Shown here piece after piece: positions 15,724 to 27,300 of a DNA stretch of 64,000 nucleotides. The stretch is taken from the NCBI RefSeq assembly GCF_026213295.1, contig NC_079424.1, forward strand, positions 11,116,650 through 11,180,649, given 5' to 3'. The DNA comes from Gadus chalcogrammus. Its lineage: Eukaryota; Chordata; Actinopteri; Gadiformes; Gadidae. Within the stretch, counting starts at the first letter, position 1. Every line of letters begins with the position of its first letter. The position numbers and the translations under genes are program-made. Below the pieces are notes generated by a model. The model was not told the DNA's origin and searched no databases. It worked only from the letters and a program-made list of their open reading frames with translations.

Positions 15724-18700
15724 ATGGTAAGAGATTTGTGTATATGGGAGATAGTCTTGGTTATCATGGATTACATCCAGTTATGCATTCTAGTTGTATG
15801 ATGTTTTTATGTAATTTCCAAGAGTCGTGTTTAATGTATTAGATTTACTAATGTCAAGGCCTAGTCAGCATGGCGACGCATGCACATGTTAACCTATATG
15901 GCGCATCAGTGTTTAAGTAAACTGTGAATGCTTCATCTGTACGTTCATACCATACCATGTCAATTATTACTCCATTCTAGACTAAATGACAATACGGTGT
16001 CTTGTGTGCCTAGGGATTATTTGGAGTACAACAGATACGTGTGGCGCACTTTAGCTCCCTAGCTAACTAGCTATTCAAGCAACAGGCCCAACTCAGGCAA
16101 CCACGTGGGTGCTGTTAGAGCAACGTGGTCAAAGCTACACCAATGCACAATTTTACATTGGGTTTATTTTTTCATTTAGGCATTTGGATTGAATTGCTAC
16201 TTAATTATAAAAGTTATGGCGATACATTTGCGATAAAAAATTTCCGCCACGTGTAATGTTTGTATAGATCGCGGATGGGCTATACTTTTTTTTTTCATCG
16301 CTGTTATTGCTCTTCATTCCCGTTTAATTACCAACCGTAATGGAACATTTCAGGTGCAGTTGCATGTGTTGTTCGAACATGCCGCAGGCTATGCCCTGTT
16401 CGCGGTCAAAGAAGTGGAGGAGATCGGCATGCTTCTTCCTATGGTAAGCGACGCAGCCACCCACAACCAGAGATTTTTTGGATATTCGCTGCCTTTCTTG
16501 AAACTAACATTCTAAACCGGTTGTTCTAGGTGGAAGAATGTGTGACCAAAATCGCAAAGTTCACCAGCATGGTCAGTCTGGCGGCTTTCTTCCCTTTCAA
16601 ATCAGCACAGGGTGCCCTGGAAAACATCAACGCTATTTCTGAAGGTAAAACAACTTTTATGCATCAAACTTGATTTGGATGTTATGATGATGAATTATCT
16701 GTCAATCCACTGAATTTCTGTGCTGACAACCTCCAAATATTCTGAACATCCGGATCGATCAAGTGTAAAATCATTTGTGGAATAAATGCCCATTTAATTC
16801 TCTGCTCTAAAGCAATCACCTGACCCTGTGAATCGGATTTCTAACATAAATTCGTTTCTAACCCCTTCAGGTGTTGTTCATGCTGACCTGAGGCTGTTTC
16901 TTGAAACAAACATGCCTGAATCAAAAAAGAAGGCCATGCTGGGGGTGTCTGACTCAAAGATAGGTGCAGCCCTGCAGGAGGAGCTGTCGTTCTCCATCCA
17001 GACCGGGGGAGTGGTGGTGGAGATCTTAAGAGGTGAGGTGTTTGCATGACTGGTTTTTGACTGACTGGGCTGTTGTGATGAAGTTTATTACCCAGACACT
17101 TGTGATGGTTTATACTGAAAACCTGAAACAGCCAGGAATAAAGCCTTCTGTTCTCTTGTAGTAGGACATGGCTGACCCATTGTCTCTGTTCTCAGGTGTT
17201 CGTCTGCATTTCCACTCGCTGGTGAAGGGTTTGACTGCCCAGGCCGCCTCAAAGGCACAACTGGGTCTAGGCCACAGCTACTCTCGGTCTAAGGTGAAGT
17301 TCAACGTCAACAGAGCGGACAACATGATCATCCAGTCTATTGCTCTCCTGGACCAACTCGACAAGGACATAAACACCTTCTCAATGAGAGTCCGGTAAGA
17401 AATTGGCCAATGCCACGTCGCAGCCTTCAGATCTGTTAATGGCATTTCTTTCAGGAGACGACCAATGTCTTAATGACTATTCTCTATCCCTCCAGTGAGT
17501 GGTATGGCTACCACTTCCCAGAGCTGATCAAGATCGTTGCAGACAACTCTACATACTGCCGCCTGACCCAGCTGATTGGCAACAGGAAGGAGCTCTCTGA
17601 GGAGAGTCTAGAGAGCCTGGAGGAGGTGGTGATGGACAGTGCCAAGGCCCAGGCGATCCTGGACGCCTCACGCAGCTCCATGGGTAAGTTATACATGCAT
17701 ATTAGTAATTATAGTCTTTGTATGACCGCATATGGCCCCTTTTTTGCCCACCCTGGACTTCTTGTGTGTCCTTGGTGTCTAACACAGAGGGGCAAATTAT
17801 TATAGCTCTCATAAACCTGTAGTGAAGGAACAAACCCTCTCTGCGGATCCTGTCGGGAGAAACAACCTTGTATCTGTTGACCAGAGATTGAAAAACAGAC
17901 GTTGAGGCCATTTATCATGCTATTGTGTCATACAATAGGCCATTTATCATGTCATACTGCTATTGTATTCAACGCCTCTGTTCACACTGCCTATTCTTTT
18001 GTGTTAAGGTATGGACATATCTCCCATCGACCTGATCAACATCGAGAGATTCTCCAACCGCGTCGTGTCCCTGGCAGACTACCGCCGGGGGCTGCAGGAG
18101 TACCTGCGCTCTAGGATGAGCCAGGTGGCCCCCAACCTAGCCGCCTTGATCGGAGAAGTGGTGAGTTGAGATCTGCTGTCATTATGAACACGGCCATAGT
18201 TGGGACTAATGATGTTTTACCAAATCTGTCAATCCCCTGAGTAACTGTGCTGAGAAACCAATTAGGTGCTGAAAGTCCTTGTTAGCTAGAAGCCAAACCA
18301 GAGTTTATCAAAGGGTTTGCCATTCTGATGCACGTTTTTTTTGTCTTATTTTCAGGTGGGAGCTAGGCTAATTTCACATGCTGGAAGCCTGACCAATCTG
18401 GCCAAATACCCAGCCTCTACTGTCCAGATCCTGGGAGCAGAGAAAGCCCTGTTCAGGTACTGGGGCAACCCTTCCCTGCTGGGGAAACCAGTGGCTGCAG
18501 TGATGGCAGGGATGGGCCGCAGCAGAGAAGAGTGACTGGAGATGGACACTTTTGTGTAACCACTTTCAGAGTGATCTCTCTCGTATCCTTATGCACCCCC
18601 AAAGTCTGAGCAGCCACTTAAAGCACTGAGGTAGAGGAACACGGCTAGTCTGTAGACTGTCTAGATTTCTTCTGTTGGGTTTAAAGTGTGTAGTCTTTGC

Positions 18701-20015
18701 CATCAATTGGCAATTTTGCCTGTTCTAAATGTCAAAGCATCCTGTCAACAGAGCGCTGAAGACACGTGGCAACACTCCCAAATACGGCCTCATCTTCCAC
18801 TCGACATTCATTGGTCGCGCTGCTGCAAAGAACAAGGGCCGTATCTCCAGATACCTGGCAAACAAGTGCACCATCGCCTCACGCATAGACTGCTTCTCTG
18901 GTGAGTCAAGGCTGCGTCTTTAAACCACATTAGTTAGTGGCAATGATGTCGATATTTTTCGTCAACACTATTCAACCTTTGGGTTGACGATGATGATAGC
19001 TTTATCCCTGAGCAGTCTCTTGGCTTACAAAGGATGCGAGAACTCAATGCCGCCCATACTGACTGATATTGTGGTGTTTTACAGAGGTGCCTACAAGTGT
19101 GTTTGGTGACAAGCTCCGCAACCAGGTAGAGGAACGACTGTCCTTCTACGAGACTGGTGACCTCCCCAGGAAGAACGTTGATGTCATGAAGGAGGCAATG
19201 AAAGAGGTAAAGAGTTCTCACATGTGACGGTTGCCTCCTAGTAGAAACGGAAAAATTAAAGTGAGCTAAATTCTTCGTTGTGAGTGATGACAACTCTTGC
19301 CCCGACTAAATACTGGGGGTACAAAATGATTTAATGAGCCTGACACAGCGAGTACCATGATGATGGTGTGTGTGTTTTAAGTTCTTGTATTGCATACTGA
19401 CTGTATCCTCCGCATTACAGGCTGGTGACGTGACCACTGAGATCAAGAGGAAGCTGGAGAAAAAGGAGAAGAAACGCAAGAAGCGTGAGAGTAAGCTCCA
19501 TGAGGAGGAGGTAAACGGTGGAGCCAACGGCATGGCGGAGATAAAGGTAATGACCAGTGCTTTGCTTGCTTTGTCCTGGCATGTTTGATTTGGGATCTTG
19601 CCATCCACTTGGTTTTATCTCAGTATACGGCGTGCCATATCAAAATGACTCCGAACCATTGGCTGGTCCCATCCAGTGGACCAAATCACTGAAGCGAGTC
19701 AGACACCAATTAGCTTGCTGATGCAACAGTTGTGATCTTACACTTGGTACAGTTTCACTAAACTACCTTAATGCATTTTCTAACTTTCAGGCTGAAAATG
19801 GAGAGGCTGAGACACCAGTCAAGAAGAAGAAAATCAAGGCTGAGGCAGTTGAGACTCCAGACGATGTCGAGGCTCCAGCTGCTGAGGAAGTGGAAACCCC
19901 CGCCAAGAAGAAAAAGAAACGCAAGTCTGAAGCCATGGAAACCGAGGCGGCTGAGGTGGCACCTGAGACCCCCGTGACTGAGAAGAGGAAGAAAAAGAAG
20001 ATCAAGGCGGAATAG
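15724..20015 (+). CDS. nop56: Nucleolar protein 56, core protein of box C/D snoRNPs
   Basis: Twelve coding exons with unbroken phase: 15724-15726, 16354-16443, 16530-16644, 16871-17032, 17196-17394, 17496-17683, 18009-18160, 18356-18456, 18752-18900, 19085-19206, 19421-19546 and 19791-20015; 543 residues. The first coding exon contributes only the ATG. The protein begins like human NOP56 ([12 protein letters not shown]) and has the NOSIC/Nop region with [22 protein letters not shown], the Nop-domain [20 protein letters not shown] and [14 protein letters not shown], and a Lys/Glu-rich tail with KKKKK clusters. It binds fibrillarin, NOP58 and the C/D RNA in the 2'-O-methylation complex of the nucleolus. 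The tail is shorter than the 594-residue human protein. Its introns host snoRNAs that use the same protein. A likely poly(A) signal AATAAA is at 20173-20178. Confidence 0.97.
16677..16751 (+). ncRNA. snord110: Box C/D snoRNA, SNORD110-like, nop56 intron 3
   Basis: Terminal stem GGATGTT (16677-16683) with AACATCC (16745-16751), C box ATGATGA right after it and D box CTGA at 16742-16745. An inner CTGA at 16710-16713 is preceded by CTGTCAATCC, complementary to GGATTGACAG of 18S rRNA. The fifth base upstream of this D' box pairs with the U that is the human 18S Um1288 site, assigned to SNORD110 in the NOP56 host. The identity rests on remembered rRNA sequence. Confidence 0.83.
17068..17133 (+). 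ncRNA. Box C/D snoRNA, nop56 intron 4, target unassigned
   Basis: A perfect seven-pair terminal stem GGCTGTT (17068-17074) / AACAGCC (17127-17133) flanks a C box GTGATGA (17075-17081) and D box CTGA (17123-17126); an internal GTGATGG may be C'. The sequence before the D box (GGTTTATACTGAAAAC) is not one I can place on rRNA. Confidence 0.78.
17733..17867 (+). ncRNA. Box H/ACA snoRNA candidate, nop56 intron 6
   Basis: Two hairpins with the H/ACA layout. The first has an outer stem GCCCCT / AGGGGC (17735-17793) with an internal loop and inner CACC..GGAC / GTCC..GGTG stem. An AAATTA H box (17794-17799) follows. The second has CTCTC / GGGAG outer pairs and an inner stem around GTAG..GG / CC..CTGC. 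ACA at 17862-17864 is three bases from the proposed end. Either this or the intron 11 candidate could be SNORA51, which human NOP56 hosts. Confidence 0.6.
18203..18278 (+). ncRNA. Second SNORD110-like box C/D snoRNA, nop56 intron 7
   Basis: Stem GGACT (18203-18207) / AGTCC (18274-18278), C box ATGATGT (one change from consensus) and D box CTGA at 18269-18272. The inner CTGA (18237-18240) is preceded by CTGTCAATCCC, the same 18S complement and register as the intron 3 snoRNA. A further block (CTGTGCTGA) is also shared between the two, so they look paralogous. Confidence 0.75.
18492..18616 (+). ncRNA. snord86: SNORD86-like box C/D snoRNA, nop56 intron 8
   Basis: Perfect terminal stem TGGCTGC (18492-18498) / GCAGCCA (18610-18616), C box GTGATGG (18500-18506) and D box CTGA (18606-18609). 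At about 125 nt it is long for the class. Human NOP56 carries SNORD86 in an intron where it acts in cis, controlling choice between nearby splice donors and so NOP56 output. Here the reading frame of exon 8 continues through the normal donor (after 18456) and stops at 18533-18535, inside the snoRNA, as such a non-productive isoform would require. The name is inferred from host and position, not from base similarity. Confidence 0.62.
18936..19016 (+). ncRNA. snord56: SNORD56-like box C/D snoRNA, nop56 intron 9
   Basis: C box AATGATGT at 18942-18949, D box CTGA at 19008-19011 and a C'-like GATGATGA near 18988-18995. The guide ATATTTTTCGTCA pairs with TGACGAAAAATA of 18S rRNA, the stretch holding C517, the human SNORD56 site. 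The terminal stem is weak. Confidence 0.78.
19276..19350 (+). ncRNA. snord57: SNORD57 box C/D snoRNA, nop56 intron 10
   Basis: Stem CGTTGTG (19276-19282) / CACAGCG (19344-19350), C box GTGATGA (19284-19290), D box CTGA (19340-19343). The 13 bases TGATTTAATGAGC just before D pair with GCTCATTAAATCA of 18S rRNA. The fifth base upstream of D falls on A99, the known SNORD57 site. Confidence 0.9.
19577..19708 (+). ncRNA. Box H/ACA snoRNA, nop56 intron 11 (SNORA51 candidate)
   Basis: First hairpin closed by TGGCATG (19577-19583) / CGTGCCA (19631-19637), then ATATCA as the H box. The second hairpin is closed by TGACTC (19646-19651) / GAGTCA (19696-19701). ACA follows at 19703-19705, exactly three bases before the end. 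Human NOP56 hosts SNORA51; identity here is by host only. Confidence 0.7.
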
Positions 20016-21304
20016 ATTTACTTTGTACCTGTACAGTTTTTATTTTGATGCATTTTGTTTGCTGGACTTAATGACCAACAAGTGACTTTCGTGTAATATG
20101 CTTTATATAAATGGGGAACATCAACTCACTTTTTCAGAATTGTGCCTTGAAGTTATTTCTGTTATCCGTGTAAATAAACGCCATGTGACATTTTTAGTCA
20201 TTTGTCTGGGTCCTCTGTCAGTGACATTTATCTTTGTAGATTATAAACAATCCTCAAGCTCACATGGCATGGAAATATTGCTAGCCGTAATATGATGGTT
20301 GTGCTGAACAGCATTTGAGCAGGGGTTCACTTGAGGCCGGCACCTTTTTGCAGGCAGAAACCAGAGCTTGATCGTGTTAACATTTTTGCAACTATTGGCT
20401 AACTGTTTCAATACCTACAATTATACCATGCTACTTAAGAACAGACCCTTGTAGTTTGGCAGGTCTCGAGCCATTTGGCAGGTCTCGAGCCATCTTCTCA
20501 GAAATAAAAATACCTTTGGAAACCCTTCCATCTGGCTCACCAATTGTCTAATCAAGATATTGGATATAATTTAACCCTTGTAATTAAATCCCATTTTCCC
20601 TTAAATTATAGGGCAACCAGTGTTATGTTCAAGTGAACTGCGATATAACAAGACTTCAAACAGTTCAGAACTTTTAATTTGGACAACAATGATTAAACCA
20701 ATGTTAAAATGACATCAAATCCAAGGCCTGGCTGTATATCAGCCAATTAGTAAGGGGGAAGGAGACAAGGAATGGGAGGGGAAAGAAAGTCAAGCGATCA
20801 ACTAAAGTCCCCTCAATATAAGGATTCACAGATGGGGAGACGATGTTACAAAAACTTGTTTCAAAATTAAAAAAAGGCCTTTGCCGTGAAATTGATGTAT
20901 AGCTTTATGTACATCATTCTCAGGGTTCATGTATGCATACAAAAGAAAATCCACTACACATGATGCTTGTTCGTGTTCAAGTATATTTACCATCAACTTC
21001 ATAAATTCTCCATGATTAGCAATCTTCCCACGATTTTTTTTGTTGATAAAATGTCCTTCAAAAAAAAAAAAAAATGCAGAAAACCACATTTCATTTTCTA
21101 CCAATACATATATACTGTATAAATACATACATAAATATATTTTACATACAACAGCCATAAATTTGAAAAGGGGATATATAGAGCAGAGGGGGAAGGGTGG
21201 TTGTGTGTCTGTATTTTAACATGGTGCTGTAAAATGGTTCCTTGATAGTCTAATCGATCGGTTGTGATGTCCGTCCGAAAAAACCATCAGACCGAGAGGA
21301 CGTC
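20016..21304. other. Converging 3' ends of nop56 and ubap2
   Basis: nop56 3' UTR with AATAAA at 20173-20178, then AT-rich sequence containing a short direct repeat (GGCAGGTCTCGAGCCAT twice near 20458-20495) and, from the right, the ubap2 3' UTR. No coding exon seen. Confidence 0.45.
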
Positions 21305-24300
21305 TCAGTTGGCCCAGTAGGGGGAGCTGCCGTAGCTGGACTTGTTGACCTGGCTCTTCTGCTGCATGCTACTGGACTGGCCGCGGCTAGGACCACCCTG
21401 GACCAGCAGGACACACAGAGGCTCATCTTAATTTCTCTTCCCCCCGGTTAATGAGTAAATAATGTAGCTTTCCCATCGAGCCTCACCACCTACGTGAATT
21501 ATAAGGATAAGCCATGGCCACAAGAGGTGGCAAGTGAGGTCTCTCCAGTACTAAAGTCCTATTTACCTTCAACCAAGCATGCAGTAATTTCAAGCAGTAC
21601 GTTAGTGAAGGAATCGCAGATACAAGATACACAGGAATCCTCCACGTTTAATCTGACTGGAAGGCATTTAGTTGTTCTTGAATGCATGTTTCAAAGTGTG
21701 CGTGGGTGTTACCTGTCCGTCCTGAGCCAGGTGATGGTGTAGCAGCTGGGAGTGGGGTTGCTGGTGAGGCAGGATGTGAAGGAAGGGGGCCGGAGCGTAG
21801 CCTCCAGGGGCCCCACCAGGGTTCAGAGGCCCCGGGCCCCCCAACGCTGAAGGCAGGCTGAAGGGAGGCGGGGTCCCGGCGTGGAAACCCTGCTTGTCAA
21901 AGGCCTGGCCGGGGTGTGGAAACAGGACACATTTGGCTCCATTGTAGGGCTAAGGTTTAATACGTTACCATATTTAAACATCAACTATATCCACGGAACC
22001 AGCAGAGATTAAATGCAACGAGATGCGTGTTCAAGGAGTGCGGACGCTCACCTGGCTCTTATTGTAAACACTTCCACTGATGTCTGGCACTCCCGAGTTA
22101 CTGGACGTCACGGAGACGCCTGTGGGAGAGAAGGACGGCCGTTAAGGTTTGTACAGGAGCTCGGGGGTCTTCACTAAGCTGGGGTGTGAGGAGGGCCCAC
22201 TGGGCTGCGCCAGGTACCTTTCCCAGGGCCGCTAGCAGCAGACTTGGCCTGGGCCTGGGAGGAGTTGCTGTAGCCTTTGCTGTAGTCCACACCGGCTGGC
22301 CCGGCCGTCAGCTCCTCGTACCCTGTGAGTAACGACACATTGCGCTTTAGGAGTCTGAGCTAGGCGTGGGTGTCATCACCGAATACCAGGGTATTTAGAA
22401 ATACAGACGGTATGATGTTAAGTACCGTCGAAGATACAAACGCTCCATTCTATTTAACTGACATCTGAGGAATACCTTTTTCATTATGTTGATATGTAAT
22501 TTGGCAAAGTTTAGAAGCCGTATAGATAATTAAATATTCGAAAATAAAGTCTTCTACATAATCATAGGCAAATAATACAATATATTTTATATTTTTAATT
22601 GATAAAAAAGGAGACGTTTTCCACCATCTCTATGGTCTTTAAAAAGGAGTCTGAACCGTCTGCTGTTCTCCGTGTGCGGGCTGCTGACCTGAGCTGAAGG
22701 TGTGCTGGCCGTAGCCGCTGGCCTGCTGCTGGCTCTGCTGCTGGAAGGGACTGGCCGAGGGGTTGCCCAGCCCCAGGCCCATGCCGTGCTGCTTGCCGGA
22801 GGCCGGCCCCTGGGCTCCCGGAGGGACGAACATGGTGGGGCCGTACTGGAAGGCTGCGGCGCTGGGCACGGCGCTGGGCACACCGGGGTAGTAGGGCAGG
22901 CCGGTGTAGCTGTAGCCCGGGGGTAGGAAGGCCTGCTGGTTCCCGTGGTGCTGTGGCTGGCCCTGGGCCTGGGGCTGCTGAGGCTGGCCCTGGCTCTGGC
23001 CCTGGCTCTGACCCTGGGGGGGCTGGGGGGCCGACAGGCTGGTCGGGGGGGCCGGCGAGGTGGAGTCGTTCCTTCCGAACTTTGTGACTTCACCTGCATT
23101 GGGGGGATGGGTTGGTCCACGTCATGGCTCTGTCACATGGATTCACACGGCCGGTAATAGGAGGCTTGGAGGATCCGGTCATACCTGAGTATGGGTTGTT
23201 GGCTAGACTCCCGTCTCTGCCTGAGAGAGCTGCAGGCCCAGGGAATGTGATGCCGTAGTAGTCCTGCAAGGAGGGCTGCGGCCACGGACGGGGATACGTC
23301 AGTTTTGACAGGGATTCAAAATGATTGGTAAAATACACAAGATAACCAAAAGATGGCATAGCCCAAAACAGTGCTTCAATGTGACCCTTTTGAATATTGT
23401 CATGCGCTATTGGCTCACCATGGGTAGTCTGGACTGTAGCATGTGGAGATCCTCGTAGCCATAGATCTGCTGTGTGCGCAAGAAGACACAGGCGTCAGTC
23501 TCAAAGCACATAACACAGACACATCAACTATTGTCACCCCCCCTCCCCTAAAAGAGGAGAGAGGTTATTTTCAGTAGTAAACTGTAAATTATGTAATAGC
23601 TTATTTTCTCAATAGCAAGCAAAGATATACATAGAATGTACTTCATGTTAAATGCCAATCAACAGACCAGAAGAAACGTGAACGAAACTTTTGAACTACA
23701 GGGGCTCTTACTGGGTATGCTGGAAGTAGTCCTCCGGGGCCCATTATGTACTGGTTGGGCAGCAGTGGAGGCACGCCCTGGGACAGGTTGGGAGGGGCTT
23801 TGCCTGACAGAAGAAACACACCAAACACCATGACTACATGTTCTACTTAAACCTGAAAGTCAGCGATACCCATGGTCTCCTTTAAATAACAATAAACTCA
23901 AGTGAAATGAAGTGAGCCATTATGGACCAGAATACAATCTATAGAGAACAATTCCCTGGTTAGATTGACTCATGGATGGACGCGTTTTATTCTCTAGAAA
24001 CGTTGTAGTTTAGCTTTTTCAAGTGCAGATTTTTGCATGGAGTAAATAGCTGCAGTAGAAAGGTTAGATAGCGCAGGTTTAACAACCATTACTACTGATC
24101 CGATGTCTTAACGTATGTCAACTAATCCAACCATTAGAAGAAAGACAATTAATTAAAAAATGAATGAAGTGAATAAAGTAGATGCGCCTTTCAGATACAT
24201 TGCAAAAATCATACAATCCTCCCCTTTATATTAAACCTCTTTAATATAAAGGGGGGACCCCAACCGTCCAGAGTCTTTCCAAGACTGAGTTTATTAGCAG

Positions 24301-27300
24301 AAATGTATATCAATATACTTTTGGATATTCTCCTGACAGGATAGTTAGGTCTTTGGATACTGCCCTAAGTGATCAATTATGGTTCATTTACAGATTTAGA
24401 TCCTGTTGTCCATAACTTTAGACCTTCAAACCCTTTGAACCGTGCTCGGGTTTGGGGCGGTTGAATGTACATACCGCTGGACGAGGAGAGCAGCGGGGCG
24501 GTCCGGCCCGCCGCCAGGTTGGAGGCGGCGCCGATGCCGTTGGAGCTGAGCCCCAGAGCCGAGTGCAGCGCGCCCGCGTTAGCCATGGCGCTGCTCATGC
24601 CGCCACCCATGTTGGCCATGTTAGCCAGGTGGCTGATGCTACTGCTGCTGCTGCTGATGTTGATGTTGTTGTGGTGGTGGTGCACCGAGTGGAGCGACGG
24701 GCCGGGGATCTGCGACGACGTGTAGGAGCCAGACGAGGGCGCCAGGGAGCTCATGCTACTGCTGTCCCCACTGGTGTACTGGCGAGCAGGGGAGAAGGAG
24801 GGCATTTTAGAAACAACCCTTAACTACGGCAGAACAAAACATACTGGAAGATCAGATGCAGAGCAAATAGTCGAAGTGAAAAAAGTCAACACTGTTCACA
24901 TCATCCACCACGCGAATACACAGCAGTTTACAATAAGAATTGCGCCAGTGAAAAGGCAAGACGGATTCACACCGTAAAATCGTATAGCCTAGAGAAGACA
25001 AACTTATGCTAAAAGTTTGACTTTTTCATCCAAGTGTACAATAGTTTAGCAAATGAGAGTCATGGTGCTACGTCCATGTTTTGGAGACGCTGGTTCTTGA
25101 GGTCTTTTCCCTGTTCCAAAACTAAAGAAAGGCTATCCCTCTTCCATAAAAAGTTGGTATTGGTTGTTATCCAAAGAAGATCTGTTGTGATACTGCACAA
25201 GTCATGTTACCTACAGAAAACCTATATTCACATACAGCTGTTAGTAAACATTGGCTTGGACTAGCGCAGATTGCGTCGAGATGAATGATCAACAAATATT
25301 AATGAGCATCGCCGTACACGTGTACGGTCCAAATCAGCTCCACGACATCAATAAATATACAAAAATCACAACGGTTTTCAGTCACCTTAAGACTGAAGAT
25401 AGCAGTGAACTGGAGAGGCAGTTCAGTGTTTCTTTTGCTAACCCCAGGTAGACACAAAAGTAATCATGATCATGTTTCAGCATAGAACAATGACGCTTTG
25501 CTTCACTTACAGTGAGAGCACTGGAGCCCGCCGCCGAGACTGAAGAGTGGCTGCTGGCATGGCTGAGGAGAGATGGGGCTTTAGTGAAGACATGAGCAGA
25601 TCTGTACATAATACTACAGTGCACTTCTGGTTAGAGCCTCCCTGCATTACATTGGCTTTATACCTGTACTCATGATGGTAATTAACTTCAATCTAATTTA
25701 AAAAGATGAGGGAGAGAGACACTGAGACAGAGAGAGAATAAAAGAGATGGATTAAGAGAGAGTGTGGGGATGAAGTCAGAGTGGCAGTCGGTGGGAGTCT
25801 GAGACGCAACAAAGAAAATGGGACAGGGAAACGAATGAGAGAGAGCAATGAGAGAGTGTGTTGTGTTACCTGTTGAGAGAGCTGAGCTGGCTGACGGTGG
25901 GCATGTCCTGGGCCAGGCTGGCCAGTGCAGCATTGTGATTGGGCATCACCGAGGGGTGGTGGGAGGGGCCGCCTTGCCCACTGTGGCTGCTGACGCTCAG
26001 AGAGGGAGAGTCAGGCTTTGGTGTGGATGACACTGATGATGCTGGGATGTGGGTGGGAGAGAGAGGAAGAGAGTTTGTGTGTTATTTAAGACGTCGACAA
26101 AAGGGCCATGGCAACACGATCCGCTATTTTTTGCGAAAGATATTTGAAAAACGAATCATAAAACAGCAGGACAGGATGTGAGCTTGATCTCAGTTTACCA
26201 TGGGGAACATTTCTCAGTCATCTCTTGCATTAACATATATGCAGTACATTATTATGATCAAAGACAAAACATAAGGGGAGCACTTACTGTCTAAAGCAAC
26301 TGACGTCCTCATGCCGTTCAAGCCATTCTGAGGGACAAGACAAAAACTAAACTTAGCCTGGGTGTAACAAAGGATGAGTGATGGATCAAACAGGGAATCT
26401 ACTAGAACGTTAAACAAAGGAAAAAGGTGTTGTAAGTCCCAAGCGTTTCTTATCATGTTAGGCAACTTATGTAGATATCTTTACAAACGTGTGGGATTTT
26501 CTACTTTTAGTAAAACCTTTTTGCTTCTTTATGCAATTGGTGGGGATGTTAGAAACAAACTTCCACCATATGACCATTGGTAATGTCCAAAATGGACACC
26601 CACCACCAGCCAATGGTGGCAAGATTCAACCTTTTGGCAGGTTGCGAATATTTGCGTTAAATATTAAAACCAATGCTTGGCCGGCAGTGGGCGGTATCTC
26701 CACTCCCACAGCGAGCCCTGGGTTCCACTCACCATGACCGGCCCAGAGGCCTCTTTGCTCTGGGTGAAGGCCAGCCGCGAGTGGACCGACAAAGGTGCGT
26801 CGTAACTCCCCCCGACGGAGCAGAACGGGGAGGCGGTGGACTGGACCGCAACAGAGGACGACAGAGCGGAGGCGGCGGAGCTGGCGGCGGCGGCGTGAGG
26901 ATTGGCTGAGCTGGCGGTGCCCAGGGAGGAGGAGGATAGGTTGGGCAGCGTGACGGAGGGCGAGTGGTAGACGGGCTCCGACGAGGAGATGGGCAGTGGC
27001 AGCGGCACCGAGAGCGGGAGGCCCAGGGACTCACTGTCGGTCAAACAGCCAGCACAACAGCACAGAGTCAGGACTTGGTACGCTCTCGGCTCCCACTTAT
27101 TCAGTCAAGGGTTTTACACACAACTCTCAGAATGCAAACGTTCTGAATTCGATCCAGTTTTGAATGGTGGGTGGGACAGACACTTGTTCTTCTTCGGACT
27201 CAAATTGATTTTGATATGCGTTATTATTTTGATAGCATTTCTGGCGCTATTTTTGGATACATCTTTGAAAAAAGGGTTAGAAAGATAAGCTAAAAATAGA

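Noticed and set aside
17905..17960. Repeated GGCCATTTATCATG in nop56 intron 6
   Set aside because: A short direct repeat of 14 bases without boxes or stem; probably chance or simple duplication.
22945..23157. GC-rich plus-strand Leu/Gly frames across ubap2 exons (also near 24452, 26673 and 28459)
   Set aside because: Antisense shadows of Ser/Gln/His-rich ubap2 exons; splice phase supports only the minus strand.
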